Positions 7,712 through 17,252 of a DNA stretch of 34,744 bases are shown here, one piece after another. The stretch's first letter is position 1; every line of letters starts with the position of its first letter. This stretch comes from an uncultured Bacteroidales bacterium. Its GTDB lineage: Bacteria; Bacteroidota; Bacteroidia; Bacteroidales; CAIWKO01. The stretch is taken from positions 1 to 34,744 of the forward strand of contig CAIWKO010000052.1 in assembly GCA_903913285.1 (NCBI GenBank), read 5' to 3'. The position numbers were made by a program, and so were the translations under genes. Below the pieces are notes generated by a model. That model was not told where the DNA came from. It was given only the letters and a program-made list of their open reading frames with translations, and searched no databases.

Positions 7712-9796
7712 ATGAAACGTATCATTTTAGCAAGTATTGCATTTCTTTTTTTAGTAACCGTACAGGCAAAAAAAGTTGATATCCAAACAGCTCAAAACGT
7801 TGGTATCGCTTATTACTATGAACACGTAAATCAATTCGTTCTCTGCGATTTTAAAGGTATTACTATCTCATCAACCTATACCGAAACACAGGGAGCATTG
7901 CCGTTATATTATGTTTTTAATATCAACAAGAATGGATTTATCATTGTCAGTGCGGACGACAATATCACTCCAGTTATAGGATATTCCTACGAATCAAATT
8001 TTGATGCCAACAATATCCCCGATAATTTAAAATATTGGTTAGGTGAAGTAAAAAACTGCATTAATTACGCTATTCAGAATAATGTCACAGCAGATGCAAA
8101 TATCAGTAGTTCCTGGAATTATTACAAAAGCAGAACGGAATCAAATCTAAACATTCTTAAGGCTACTGCTGTTGCCCCATTGATGACAGCCACCTGGGGA
8201 CAAGGCAAGTTCTATAACTATTTCTGCCCAACAGCCACCGGCGGTCCCGATAATAAAGCTGTTGTAGGCTGTGTGGCTACTGCGATGGCACAAATAATGT
8301 ATTATTATCGCTATCCTGCCACAGGTTTAGGTACACATGGCGTCGTAAACTACGGAACAACCACTTACAATTGGGATAATATGCTCGAAAGCCTTGGAAA
8401 CTATAACGACCCCGTGGCTTTATTATCCTATCATTGCGGCATTGCTGTCAACATGAGCTATGCTGCCGATGGTTCGGGAGCGATGACACAAAGTGTGCCG
8501 AATGCCGCGAAAAGCCATTTCCGTTACGACAATTCTTGTGCCTATACCGATTACTCGGGAAGCTACACATCCACCACTTGGGCAACACTCTTAAAGAATA
8601 ACCTTGATGCCAATCATCCTTTAGAATATTCGGGCAGCGACCCAACGGGGGGCGGTCACGCATGGAATTGCGATGGTTATGATGCAAGCAACAATTTTCA
8701 CATGAACTGGGGATGGGATGGTAGCGCCAATGGATATTTTGCCATATCAAATCTTTCAGCAGGCGGATATAACTTTTCTCAAAGTCACGGTGTGGTTTAT
8801 AATTTCTTCCCTCCTACGACTTCATACCCTTCAAATTGCACAGGCACAAAAACTTTAACCAGCAATTCAGGCACTTTTGAAGATGGTAGTGGTAGTTCAG
8901 ATTATCAAAATAATAACGATTGCTTATGGCTGATCAGCCCCACTGAAACTGTATCAAAAATTACGTTGAGTTTTATTACTTTTAATACAGAAGCTACTAA
9001 TGATGTAGTAACTGTTTATAATGGAAATTCAACATCATCACCTGTATTAGGAACATTTTCAGGAAGCACATTACCATCCAGTATTGCTTCTACCGGACCT
9101 CAGATGCTTGTTCGTTTTCAAACAAACGGAAGTATTACAAATAGTGGATGGAAAGCAACCTATACAAGTACCTTCCCAAAATATTGCAGTGGAATTACTA
9201 CATTTTCAACTCCAAGTGGTTCTTTCAGCGATGGAAGTCTCACTGACAATTATTCATATAATCAACTTTGTCGTTGGATTATTTCTCCTCCAAGTGCTAC
9301 TTCAATCACATTGAACTTTTCAGCTTTTAACCTTGCTACAAATGATTCTCTTCGTGTTTATGATAATACTACAAGCCCTGCTACAAAACTGGCTTCATAT
9401 TCAGGAACTACAATTCCTGCTTCAAAAACTTATCCTACAAGCAGTTTATACCTTCTTTTTATTTCTGATGGATACATTAATTCACAAGGTTTCGATGCAT
9501 CATACACTTCCACATCATCAGCAGGTATAGATGAAAACAGCAGCCTTGCTGGATTTACTATTTTCCCGAATCCTGCTAAAGAACAAGTAAATATTCAGTT
9601 TACAGAAAATAATATTGAAAATTTATCTATTGAGATGACTACACTTTCGGGCGTCTGCGTTTATAAAGAATCCTTAAATAATTTTATCGGGGAATATAAC
9701 AATGTTATTAAAACAAACGCCTTTGCTCAAGGAATATATTTATTAAGGATCATTGGCGACAAACAGGCTGTTTGCAAAAAAGTTGTAATAGAATAA
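7712..9796 (+). CDS. Secreted C10 (streptopain-like) cysteine protease with two CUB-like domains and T9SS tail, copy 1
   Basis: I place the start at ATG 7712 because it gives a clean signal peptide (MKRIILASIAFLFLVTVQA). Upstream TTG 7658 and ATG 7679 lie before or in the promoter box. The 694-residue product has a SpeB/interpain-like propeptide (about 20-150) and a catalytic domain with Cys187 in 'VVGCVATAMAQIMYYYRYP' and His316 in 'GGGHAWNCDGY', followed by 'FHMNWGWDG'. Two CUB-like domains follow at about 373-487 and 490-605, both with 'F.DGS' and 'LWLISP/RWIISP' strands. The C-terminal T9SS type A sorting domain begins near 614 ('FTIFPNPAKEQ'). It is an exported endopeptidase, probably surface-bound or released. 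The second copy starts 30 bp downstream. Confidence 0.92.
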   Translation: MKRIILASIAFLFLVTVQAKKVDIQTAQNVGIAYYYEHVNQFVLCDFKGITISSTYTETQGALPLYYVFNINKNGFIIVSADDNITPVIGYSYESNFDANNIPDNLKYWLGEVKNCINYAIQNNVTADANISSSWNYYKSRTESNLNILKATAVAPLMTATWGQGKFYNYFCPTATGGPDNKAVVGCVATAMAQIMYYYRYPATGLGTHGVVNYGTTTYNWDNMLESLGNYNDPVALLSYHCGIAVNMSYAADGSGAMTQSVPNAAKSHFRYDNSCAYTDYSGSYTSTTWATLLKNNLDANHPLEYSGSDPTGGGHAWNCDGYDASNNFHMNWGWDGSANGYFAISNLSAGGYNFSQSHGVVYNFFPPTTSYPSNCTGTKTLTSNSGTFEDGSGSSDYQNNNDCLWLISPTETVSKITLSFITFNTEATNDVVTVYNGNSTSSPVLGTFSGSTLPSSIASTGPQMLVRFQTNGSITNSGWKATYTSTFPKYCSGITTFSTPSGSFSDGSLTDNYSYNQLCRWIISPPSATSITLNFSAFNLATNDSLRVYDNTTSPATKLASYSGTTIPASKTYPTSSLYLLFISDGYINSQGFDASYTSTSSAGIDENSSLAGFTIFPNPAKEQVNIQFTENNIENLSIEMTTLSGVCVYKESLNNFIGEYNNVIKTNAFAQGIYLLRIIGDKQAVCKKVVIE

Positions 9797-9826
9797 TATT
9801 AAATTACAATTCTTGCAAAATAATTT

Positions 9827-11950
9827 ATGAAGAAATACCTGCTGATACTGGCATTATTTATTTTCTTCTTTTCAAATGCTTTTTGCAACAATATTACTGA
9901 ACAGCAAGCACTTGTAGCCGGTAAAAATTTTTATTTCGAAAGATTAAATTTTCAGGACCATGTTGATTACAAAGACGTCAACATTGATAATATCAGTAGC
10001 ATATCTTCCGGTGTTCAAACGCTTTATTACATCATAAATTTTACGTATCAGGGTTTTGTTATTGTTTCTGCTACCGATGCCGTGAATCCTATTTTGTGTT
10101 TTAGCTTTTCAAGCCGCTATTCCGAACTAAACCAGCCTCCGGCTTTTGTTCATTGGATGCAGGATTATGAGAAACAGATCCTTTATGCTATTGAAAAAAA
10201 TATCCAACCGACAAAATCGGTTTCGGATGAATGGCAAAGACTTTTAACCTCAAATCCTGAATCACTAAAAGCTAAGAATGGAACCAAATCAGTTGCACCT
10301 TTATTACATACTACCTGGGATCAGGGGAAATATTATAATAACTTATGCCCTGTAGATGCAGGTGGTCCCGACGGAAGATGTTGGGCAGGTTGTGTCCCCA
10401 CTGCTATGGGGCAAATTATGAATTATTATCAGTATCCAGCTCATGGCGATAGCGTTGTTACTTATGTTCACCCTACTTATGGAACATTAACAGCTGACTT
10501 TTCCAACACAACATATCAGTGGGCAAATATGCCTTTAAAAATTACCGAGCGTCAAAATGATTCGGCTGTTGCTAAATTGTTATATCATTTAGGCGTTTCG
10601 GTTGATCTGGATTACGGTCCGGATGGTTCGGGAATGTTCAATCATAAAGCTGCTTATGCATTACGGACCTATTTTAAATACTCTCCCGAATGCCAGTATA
10701 TATTTAGAGATACTGCCACACATACGAATTGGAAACAACTTATATTAAATCATCTGGATCATAAAAAGCCTTTATATTATGCAGGTTGGGCCGACACAAT
10801 AAATGTTTCCGGACATGCTTTCGTGTGCGACGGGTATCAGGATACCAGTTATTTTCATTTTAACTGGGGCTGGAGCGGACAATATGATGGCTATTACCTT
10901 CTGGACAACTTAACCCCGGGAGGAAGTGATTTAACACTCGACCATGAACTTATATTAAACTTTTTCCCGGATTCTTCTGCCGATTATCCAGCTTCCTGTC
11001 CATCCAATACTATTTTGAGAAACGCTAAAGGAACATTAATTGATGGTAGTGGTCCTCTTTACAAGTATAAAAATAATGCTGATTGTTTGTGGCTGATTCA
11101 ACCAGATGATTCCGTTTCAAATATTAAACTTACTTTTTTGGAGTTTAATACCGAAGCCGATTCAGATAAAGTGATCGTCTACAACGGTTCAACAACAGCC
11201 GCACCAGTATTGGGAACATTTTCAGGATCAACTCTGCCCTCATTAGTAACTTCCACGGGCAGTTCCATGCTGGTTCGCTTCATCTCGAATGATTCAATTA
11301 CTGCCGACGGCTGGTTGGCAGAGTACACCTCAACACCTTCTGTTTACTGCAGTGGAATCAAAACCCTCACAGCAACCTCTGGGAGTTTTAGCGATGGAAG
11401 TGGCACTTTTGATTATCATCCAAACGAACTTTGCCGTTGGCTGATCGAACCTACAGTGGCCACTTCGATCTTACTCCATTTTAATTCTTTTGATATTGCT
11501 ACAGGTGATTACGTGAAAGTTTATGACATAACCAACAATCTGCAGCTTGCTAACCTAACAGGTTCTGTTATTCCCGGCGATATTATTTGCAATTCAGGAC
11601 AGATGCAGGTTTTGTTTAAATCCTACGATAATATTATGGCTCAGGGATTTTCTGCTACTTATACAATTGCTAATTCAATTTCTGAAAACAGTTCTTTATA
11701 CTCAAAAATAACTGTATCACCAATTCCGGCGAATAATTTGCTGAATATCTCTTTCGATAATACAACACAACAAAACATCACGATCACTCTGCTTTCACTT
11801 GATGGTAGAATAATTTTTACAGATAATTTACAAACTGAACCCGGAGTTATTAATCATCCGATGGATATCTCAAAGATCACTTCTGGTTTGTACCTGTTGA
11901 AAATCTCCAATACCTCAGAAACAGTCATTAAAAAAATAATAATTGCCTAA
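9827..11950 (+). CDS. Secreted C10 cysteine protease with two CUB-like domains and T9SS tail, copy 2
   Basis: The 707-residue paralog has the same layout as its neighbours. It has a signal peptide (MKKYLLILALFIFFFSNAFC), a propeptide, and a C10 catalytic domain with Cys189 in 'WAGCVPTAMGQIMNYYQYP' and His330 in 'SGHAFVCDGY', with 'FHFNWGWSGQYDGYY' after it. Two CUB-like domains start near 385 and 505, and a T9SS sorting domain covers about 624-707 ('ITVSPIPANNLLNISF'). 'VSPIPANN' departs slightly from the common YPNP start. It sits 30 bp after copy 1 and 9 bp before copy 3, so the three are probably one transcription unit. No promoter box was seen in the gap. The catalytic pair is intact, so activity is expected. 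Confidence 0.92.
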   Translation: MKKYLLILALFIFFFSNAFCNNITEQQALVAGKNFYFERLNFQDHVDYKDVNIDNISSISSGVQTLYYIINFTYQGFVIVSATDAVNPILCFSFSSRYSELNQPPAFVHWMQDYEKQILYAIEKNIQPTKSVSDEWQRLLTSNPESLKAKNGTKSVAPLLHTTWDQGKYYNNLCPVDAGGPDGRCWAGCVPTAMGQIMNYYQYPAHGDSVVTYVHPTYGTLTADFSNTTYQWANMPLKITERQNDSAVAKLLYHLGVSVDLDYGPDGSGMFNHKAAYALRTYFKYSPECQYIFRDTATHTNWKQLILNHLDHKKPLYYAGWADTINVSGHAFVCDGYQDTSYFHFNWGWSGQYDGYYLLDNLTPGGSDLTLDHELILNFFPDSSADYPASCPSNTILRNAKGTLIDGSGPLYKYKNNADCLWLIQPDDSVSNIKLTFLEFNTEADSDKVIVYNGSTTAAPVLGTFSGSTLPSLVTSTGSSMLVRFISNDSITADGWLAEYTSTPSVYCSGIKTLTATSGSFSDGSGTFDYHPNELCRWLIEPTVATSILLHFNSFDIATGDYVKVYDITNNLQLANLTGSVIPGDIICNSGQMQVLFKSYDNIMAQGFSATYTIANSISENSSLYSKITVSPIPANNLLNISFDNTTQQNITITLLSLDGRIIFTDNLQTEPGVINHPMDISKITSGLYLLKISNTSETVIKKIIIA

Positions 11951-11959
11951 TTTCCCTTT

Positions 11960-14062
11960 ATGAAAAAGTTTTACAAATTTTCCTTACTGATTTTACTCGC
12001 ATTATTTTCACTGACTTCCTTTGCCAACAAAGTGGACGTTAATAAGGCCAAGAAACTTGCCGAAAATTTTTATTTCGAAAGATGTGTTTTTTCGGGTACA
12101 GCAGTAAAAAGTCCGGAACAACTTTCACTGGTTTATACACAATTTAATGAAAACGTTGAAATGTACTACGTTTTTTCAGCTAAAAAAGGATTTATTATTA
12201 TTGCAGCAGATGATGATGTTTACCCCGTTTTAGGCTACTCATTCGAAGGAAATTTTAACTCAAAGAATGGTTCTCCCGAATACAGTTTCTGGATGAAATC
12301 TTACGAAAAACAGATCATCTATATTAAAGAACATACAATAAAAGCCACTTCCGAAATTTCTGACCTTTGGAATAATTATACCTCTGCAAGTTTTTCACCT
12401 CAAAACATGAAAAGCACAGCAAAATCGGTTGAACCGCTGCTGATGTCCACCTGGGATCAGGGAACCTACTACAATTATTTATGTCCTGAAGATGCTGCAG
12501 GTCCCAACGGTCATGTTTGGACAGGTTGCGTTGCTACTGCTATGTCGCAGGTGATGTATTATTACCGGTATCCGTCTCACGGAACAGGTAATCACGGATA
12601 TACTTCCAGCTATGGCTATCTCTATGCCGATTTCGCAAACACAACCTATAATTGGGATGCTATGCAAAACAATATAAGCGGAAAGTTCAATTTCGATATG
12701 GCTCAATTACAAAGTCACTGCGGTATAGCAATCGACATGGGGTATAGTGCATCCGGTTCAGGAGCGTATATGGGCGACGATGTTTCGGCTATGATTAATA
12801 ATTTCGGATATTCATCAACCACCCAGCTGTATAATAGAAATAGCTATAATGATGCTAATTGGGCCAACCTCCTGATCGGAAATTTGGATAATAAGATGCC
12901 CGTTCAATATTCGGGATTTGGCGACGAAGGCGGACATGCTTTTGTATGCGACGGTTATCAAAGCACAACCTATTTCCATTTCAACTGGGGCTGGAGCGGA
13001 GCTTATAATGGATATTATTATCTAAGCAACCTCAATCCAGGTTATACTTTTAACAACGGTCAGCAGGCCATTTTAAATTCATATCCGGCAACAGGATTTC
13101 CTCAAAGTTGCGGCACCGAGCAAGTCCTTCCGTTTTCCTACGGAACAATTGAAGATGGCAGCAGCCCGAAATACAATTATCAAAACAATTTAGATTGCTA
13201 TTGGCTTATTGCACCTTCGGCAATGATCGATTATATCCGTATCGACTTCGAAAAAATGGCAACAGAAAGCGGAAACGATATTGTTACAATCTATAATGGT
13301 CCATCAACCAGCGATTCGGTATTAGGTATTTTCTCGGGCAATTCGCTTCCACCTGAAGTTATTTCAACTAGCAAAAAAGTTTTGGTTCGTTTCACAACAA
13401 ACGGCACCAATGTCGACGACGGCTGGCTTCTTACCTATAATGCCAAACCAACCAGCTTTTGTTCAAATATGCTCGAACTAACTGCTGCAAGCGGAACTAT
13501 TTCCGATGGTAGCGATACCAACAATTATAACAACGATAGCTTTTGCCATTGGCGTATAAGTTTGCCCGAAGTTTCAACCATTTCGATCAATTTCAATTCC
13601 TTTAATCTGGCTAATGATGAGGATTTCGTTAAAATTTATGACGAAACAGCAAATTTAGCAGTAGCTTCTTATACAGAAGCATCCCCGCCACAAAGTTTGG
13701 TAGTCAACACCGATAAAGTTCTTATTCTTTTCAAGACAAATAGCTTTAACACAGCTTCAGGATGGGATTTGACCTACAATTCTGTCCCGCTTTCAGTCCA
13801 GGAAATCGATCACACTTCGTTCATAGTTTATCCCAATCCCGCTGTTGACGCCATTACTATCACTGCAAATGTGGCCTCTGATGGCGATGCTTCTATTGAA
13901 TTGCTGAATACATTGGGCGAAACCATTATGACTGTACCTTCAATATCCGTTAACGGTATATTGAGCCAAACCATCGATCTGAAAAACATTTCGCAAGGCA
14001 TATATTTCCTCCGGATTTCTTCCAATTCGTTCAACCATATCCAGAAGCTTATTATCAAGTAG
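11960..14062 (+). CDS. Secreted C10 cysteine protease with two CUB-like domains and T9SS tail, copy 3
   Basis: The 700-residue product starts with a signal peptide (MKKFYKFSLLILLALFSLTSFA). The C10 domain holds Cys190 in 'WTGCVATAMSQVMYYYRYP' and His326 in 'GGHAFVCDGY', then 'FHFNWGWSGAYNGYYYL'. CUB-like domains start near 382 and 500 and the T9SS sorting domain covers about 620-700 ('FIVYPNPAVDAITITA'). Some catalytic-domain stretches ('GGHAFVCDGY', 'NWGWSG') look closer to copy 2 than to copy 1, suggesting stepwise tandem duplication. The gap to copy 2 is 9 bp. The gene ends 87 bp before aroC; I see no strong terminator there. Confidence 0.92.
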   Translation: MKKFYKFSLLILLALFSLTSFANKVDVNKAKKLAENFYFERCVFSGTAVKSPEQLSLVYTQFNENVEMYYVFSAKKGFIIIAADDDVYPVLGYSFEGNFNSKNGSPEYSFWMKSYEKQIIYIKEHTIKATSEISDLWNNYTSASFSPQNMKSTAKSVEPLLMSTWDQGTYYNYLCPEDAAGPNGHVWTGCVATAMSQVMYYYRYPSHGTGNHGYTSSYGYLYADFANTTYNWDAMQNNISGKFNFDMAQLQSHCGIAIDMGYSASGSGAYMGDDVSAMINNFGYSSTTQLYNRNSYNDANWANLLIGNLDNKMPVQYSGFGDEGGHAFVCDGYQSTTYFHFNWGWSGAYNGYYYLSNLNPGYTFNNGQQAILNSYPATGFPQSCGTEQVLPFSYGTIEDGSSPKYNYQNNLDCYWLIAPSAMIDYIRIDFEKMATESGNDIVTIYNGPSTSDSVLGIFSGNSLPPEVISTSKKVLVRFTTNGTNVDDGWLLTYNAKPTSFCSNMLELTAASGTISDGSDTNNYNNDSFCHWRISLPEVSTISINFNSFNLANDEDFVKIYDETANLAVASYTEASPPQSLVVNTDKVLILFKTNSFNTASGWDLTYNSVPLSVQEIDHTSFIVYPNPAVDAITITANVASDGDASIELLNTLGETIMTVPSISVNGILSQTIDLKNISQGIYFLRISSNSFNHIQKLIIK

Positions 14063-14119
14063 ATTTCTGTTTCCTTGTTAATAAAAGTGTTGATTTAATT
14101 ATAGCTCGCGAATTCTCCC

Positions 14120-14127
14120 TATCTTTG
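14120..14127 (+). promoter_or_regulatory. Putative -7 box for aroC
   Basis: TATCTTTG is an exact TAnnTTTG box 22 bp before the aroC start. A TTG at the expected 19-21 bp upstream is missing, so the match is partial. Confidence 0.45.
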
Positions 14128-14149
14128 CATATAGCTTAATTTTGCAGCT

Positions 14150-15226
14150 ATGAGCAATACCTTTGGCGATATTTTTAAAATTACGGTGTTTGGCGATTCC
14201 CACGGAAAAGCAATCGGTTGCATTGTCGACGGATGCATTGCCGGTCTCGAAATTGACGAATCTTTCATCCAAAAAGAACTAGCCCGCCGTAGTGCAGGCA
14301 ACGACTTTTTTTCGTCGGCCCGTAAAGAACCCGATAAGTTCGAAATTTTATCCGGCATTCTCGATGGTAAAACCACCGGCGGAGCCATTGCGTTCACCAT
14401 TCCCAACACCAATATAAAAAGCGAGGATTATCTCAACCTCGATACGTTGTTCAGGCCTTCACATGCCGATTTCACCTATTTTGCAAAATACGGAACTACC
14501 GTCAGTGCGGGCAAACTTCAGGCTTCGGCACGCATTTTTGCAGCCGTGGTTCTCGCAGGTGCCATCGCCAAACAAATGCTCCAAAAGTTCGGTATTTCGG
14601 TCTATGCTTTCGTCGATCAAATCGGGCCGGTTTCTCTCGGCAAATCCTATAAACAAATTGATGCCGCTGCTATCGAACTTAGCCCCGTTCGTTGTCCCGA
14701 CAAAGAAACTTCCGATAAAATGCTCCTCGAATTAAAAAACATCAAAAAGAACAACGACAGTGTTGGCGGCAAAATTTGTGGCGTTATCTCGGGTTGCGAA
14801 CCGGGTTTGGGCGACCCCATTTTCCAAAAACTTCAGGCAAAACTGGCTCACGCCATGTTTTCCATCAACGCGGTGAAAGGTTTCGAATACGGTTCGGGCT
14901 TCAACGCTGCCGGCATGGTTGGCAGTCAGCATAACGATATTTTCGCCATCAAAAAAAATAAACTCACCACCCTCACCAACAATTCCGGAGGCATACAAGG
15001 CGGCATAACCAATGGCGAAGATATTTATTTCAACGTGGCTTTCAAACCTGCGCCCAGTATCGCGCAAGTGCAAAAAACCGTCGATCGCCAGGCCAAACCC
15101 ATTGAGTTTATTGCCAAAGGCCGCCACGATGTGTGTTTTGTTCCCCGGGCCGTTCCCATTGTCGAAGCTATGGCCGCGCTGGTTGTTGCCGATGCTTATC
15201 TAAAACATCTGAGCTATGCCGAATAA
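14150..15226 (+). CDS. aroC: Chorismate synthase
   Basis: AroC makes chorismate from 5-enolpyruvylshikimate-3-phosphate using reduced FMN, the last shared step of aromatic amino-acid synthesis. The 358-residue length is normal. Signature stretches are all present: 'VFGDSHGKAIGCIVDG' near the start, 'RPSHADFTYFAKYG' around residue 102, 'GGIQGGITNGEDIYF' around 281, and 'KGRHDVCFVPRAVPIVEAMAA' near the end. DNA here is visibly richer in G and C than in the preceding protease genes. The stop codon region overlaps the start of the PorE-like gene by 11 bp, so translation of the two is probably coupled although their functions are unrelated. Confidence 0.97.
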   Translation: MSNTFGDIFKITVFGDSHGKAIGCIVDGCIAGLEIDESFIQKELARRSAGNDFFSSARKEPDKFEILSGILDGKTTGGAIAFTIPNTNIKSEDYLNLDTLFRPSHADFTYFAKYGTTVSAGKLQASARIFAAVVLAGAIAKQMLQKFGISVYAFVDQIGPVSLGKSYKQIDAAAIELSPVRCPDKETSDKMLLELKNIKKNNDSVGGKICGVISGCEPGLGDPIFQKLQAKLAHAMFSINAVKGFEYGSGFNAAGMVGSQHNDIFAIKKNKLTTLTNNSGGIQGGITNGEDIYFNVAFKPAPSIAQVQKTVDRQAKPIEFIAKGRHDVCFVPRAVPIVEAMAALVVADAYLKHLSYAE

Positions 15227-17222
15227 ACAACTAAAAACTTTCGGACTTTTGCTGATATTATTTTTCGGCAGCCTCTCTGTTTTTGCTCAAAAAAACGGTC
15301 CCTGCGACGATGTATCCGAAAAAAAAGCCCTCAAGGTATACAACGCCGCTTACGATGATTTTATTCATAAAAAACTCCCCGAAGCCTCTCAGGGGTTTCG
15401 CGAAGTGCTTGGCATGGATTCTTCCTGCGGCAAATGTTTCTTTTTTCTGGGTTTGATCAATTACCAGCGCAACAACAATAATAATACTAGTGGCGGTGGT
15501 AATAACTATTTGAAGATCGCTACCAAATATTTCGAAAGATCTGTCGATCTCTGCCCCGATTTCGATTTCTATGTTTATTATTATTTGGGAGGTATTTATT
15601 TTGGCGCTAACAAATGGGATCTGGCGGTAAAAAATCTTACTAAATTTTTAGCCGACCCCGAAAAGATCGATTCGCAAAAAGATCAATCCGATGCTGAAGA
15701 CATGCTCAAATTTGCCAAAATGTACACACACATGTATTCCAATCCTGTTCCGTTCAATCCCTATTATGTAAAAGGGGTTTCTTCCAAATCCGACGAATAC
15801 ATCCCCTCCATGTCGCCCGACGGCTCAACCATGTATTATGCCCGCGTTATCGAATATCCTCCCTCCAAAGACGATATGTTTCATAAACCCGTTTTCAAAG
15901 AAAAGTTCTGCTTCAGCGAAAAAAAGAATGGCGAATTCAGCAACGGCGACGAAATGCCATACCCCTTCAATGTTAACGACAACGAAGGAGGTGCTTCGGT
16001 TACACTCGACAACAGCGAACTCTACTACACCGTTTGCAAAGACAAAGGCTCGTACAACAATTGCGATATTTATTACTCTAAAAAAGATGCCGACGGCAAC
16101 TGGAGCGATGTGGTGCCCCTCGAAAACATGAACAACGACAATACCTGGGAAAGTATGCCCTGTATTTCGGGCGACGGCAACACCCTCTATTTCGTCAGCG
16201 ACCGCCCCGGCGGTTATGGCGGATACGACATCTACCAATCGGTGCGCGACAAGAACGGCACATGGAGCATCTCAACCAACATGGGCCCCAACATCAATAC
16301 CAAAGGCAACGAAAAAACGCCTTTCATACATACCGACGGCAAAACATTTTATTTTTCGTCCGATTCGCCCGATCTGGCAGGCCTTGGCGGATATGATATT
16401 TACTATTCGCGCCTGCAGCCCGACGGCAAATGGGGCAAACCGCAAAACCTCGGCTTCCCGATAAATTCCGATGGCGACGATGCAGGATTTTTTGTAAGCA
16501 TCGATGGAAAAACAGGCTATTTTTCGTCCAACAAACTCAAAGGCGCGGGCGGATGGGATGTGTATTCGTTCGAACTCTATAAAGATGCACGCCCCGATGA
16601 AATGAAGATATTGAAAGGAAGCATCAGGGAGGATATTACCGAACGCCCCGTGGATGCGCATATCGAACTTAAAAACGTGGCCACGAAAAAAATTCTGCAA
16701 ATACCTGTCGATTCAACCACCGGGAAATATGCTTTTGCCATCAGCACCAAAAACGATTACGTGATGACGGTTAAAAAAACCGATTATGCTTACGAATCGA
16801 AACTCATTCCGGCTGCCGACACCACCACCTCCGAACCCTTCAGGCAGGTTGATTTTGATGTGAAACCCATCACCGTGGGACAGTCGTATCGCCTCAACGA
16901 TATTTATTTCAGCACCAATTCGGCCGAACTCAACATCGATTCGAAGGCGGTGTTGGACGGTTTTATTGAATTCCTGAACGAAAACCCCAAAATAAAGGTT
17001 GCTATCCACGGCCACACCGACAACATCGGCAACGATCAGGACAACATGAAACTGAGCGAAGAACGCTCCAAATCGGTTTACAATTATTTGGTTGAACACT
17101 CGGTTGCCGCCAACAGGCTTTCATACCAAGGTTTCGGCAAAACCAAACCCGTTGCTACCAACGATACCGAAGCCGGCCGCGCCAAAAACCGCCGCACGGA
17201 GTTCGTGATTTTAGATAAGTGA
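15216..17222 (+). CDS. PorE-like OmpA family protein (TPR, beta-propeller, CRD, OmpA domain)
   Basis: The 668-residue exported protein has a signal peptide (about 1-25, ending SVFAQ) and TPR-like helices (about 30-170). PD40-type propeller blades cover about 185-450 ('YIPSMSPDGSTMYYA', 'SGDGNTLYFVSDRPGGYGGYDIY', 'FSSDSPDLAGLGGYDIYYS'). A carboxypeptidase-regulatory-like domain (about 455-540) and a C-terminal OmpA domain with 'IHGHTDNIGN' and 'RSKSVYNYL' complete it. The order matches PorE, a periplasmic T9SS component that binds peptidoglycan, but Bacteroidota carry several paralogs with this layout. Unlike PorE it shows no lipobox, so the exact role is open. The start overlaps the aroC end by 11 bp. 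The 21-bp repeat array begins about 30 bp after the stop. Confidence 0.85.
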   Translation: MPNKQLKTFGLLLILFFGSLSVFAQKNGPCDDVSEKKALKVYNAAYDDFIHKKLPEASQGFREVLGMDSSCGKCFFFLGLINYQRNNNNNTSGGGNNYLKIATKYFERSVDLCPDFDFYVYYYLGGIYFGANKWDLAVKNLTKFLADPEKIDSQKDQSDAEDMLKFAKMYTHMYSNPVPFNPYYVKGVSSKSDEYIPSMSPDGSTMYYARVIEYPPSKDDMFHKPVFKEKFCFSEKKNGEFSNGDEMPYPFNVNDNEGGASVTLDNSELYYTVCKDKGSYNNCDIYYSKKDADGNWSDVVPLENMNNDNTWESMPCISGDGNTLYFVSDRPGGYGGYDIYQSVRDKNGTWSISTNMGPNINTKGNEKTPFIHTDGKTFYFSSDSPDLAGLGGYDIYYSRLQPDGKWGKPQNLGFPINSDGDDAGFFVSIDGKTGYFSSNKLKGAGGWDVYSFELYKDARPDEMKILKGSIREDITERPVDAHIELKNVATKKILQIPVDSTTGKYAFAISTKNDYVMTVKKTDYAYESKLIPAADTTTSEPFRQVDFDVKPITVGQSYRLNDIYFSTNSAELNIDSKAVLDGFIEFLNENPKIKVAIHGHTDNIGNDQDNMKLSEERSKSVYNYLVEHSVAANRLSYQGFGKTKPVATNDTEAGRAKNRRTEFVILDK

Positions 17223-17252
17223 GGTTGTGAGGTTGTGATTTTTGGAGGAGCG

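Noticed and set aside
15825-16700. Long minus-strand frames inside the PorE-like gene
   Set aside because: They mirror the GC-rich codons of the real gene, and the plus-strand product has clear domains.
14150-17222. Horizontal transfer of aroC and the PorE-like gene because of their higher GC content
   Set aside because: Other core genes in the window (yebC, pgi, pfp) share the GC-richer codon use, and no mobile-element signs flank the pair.
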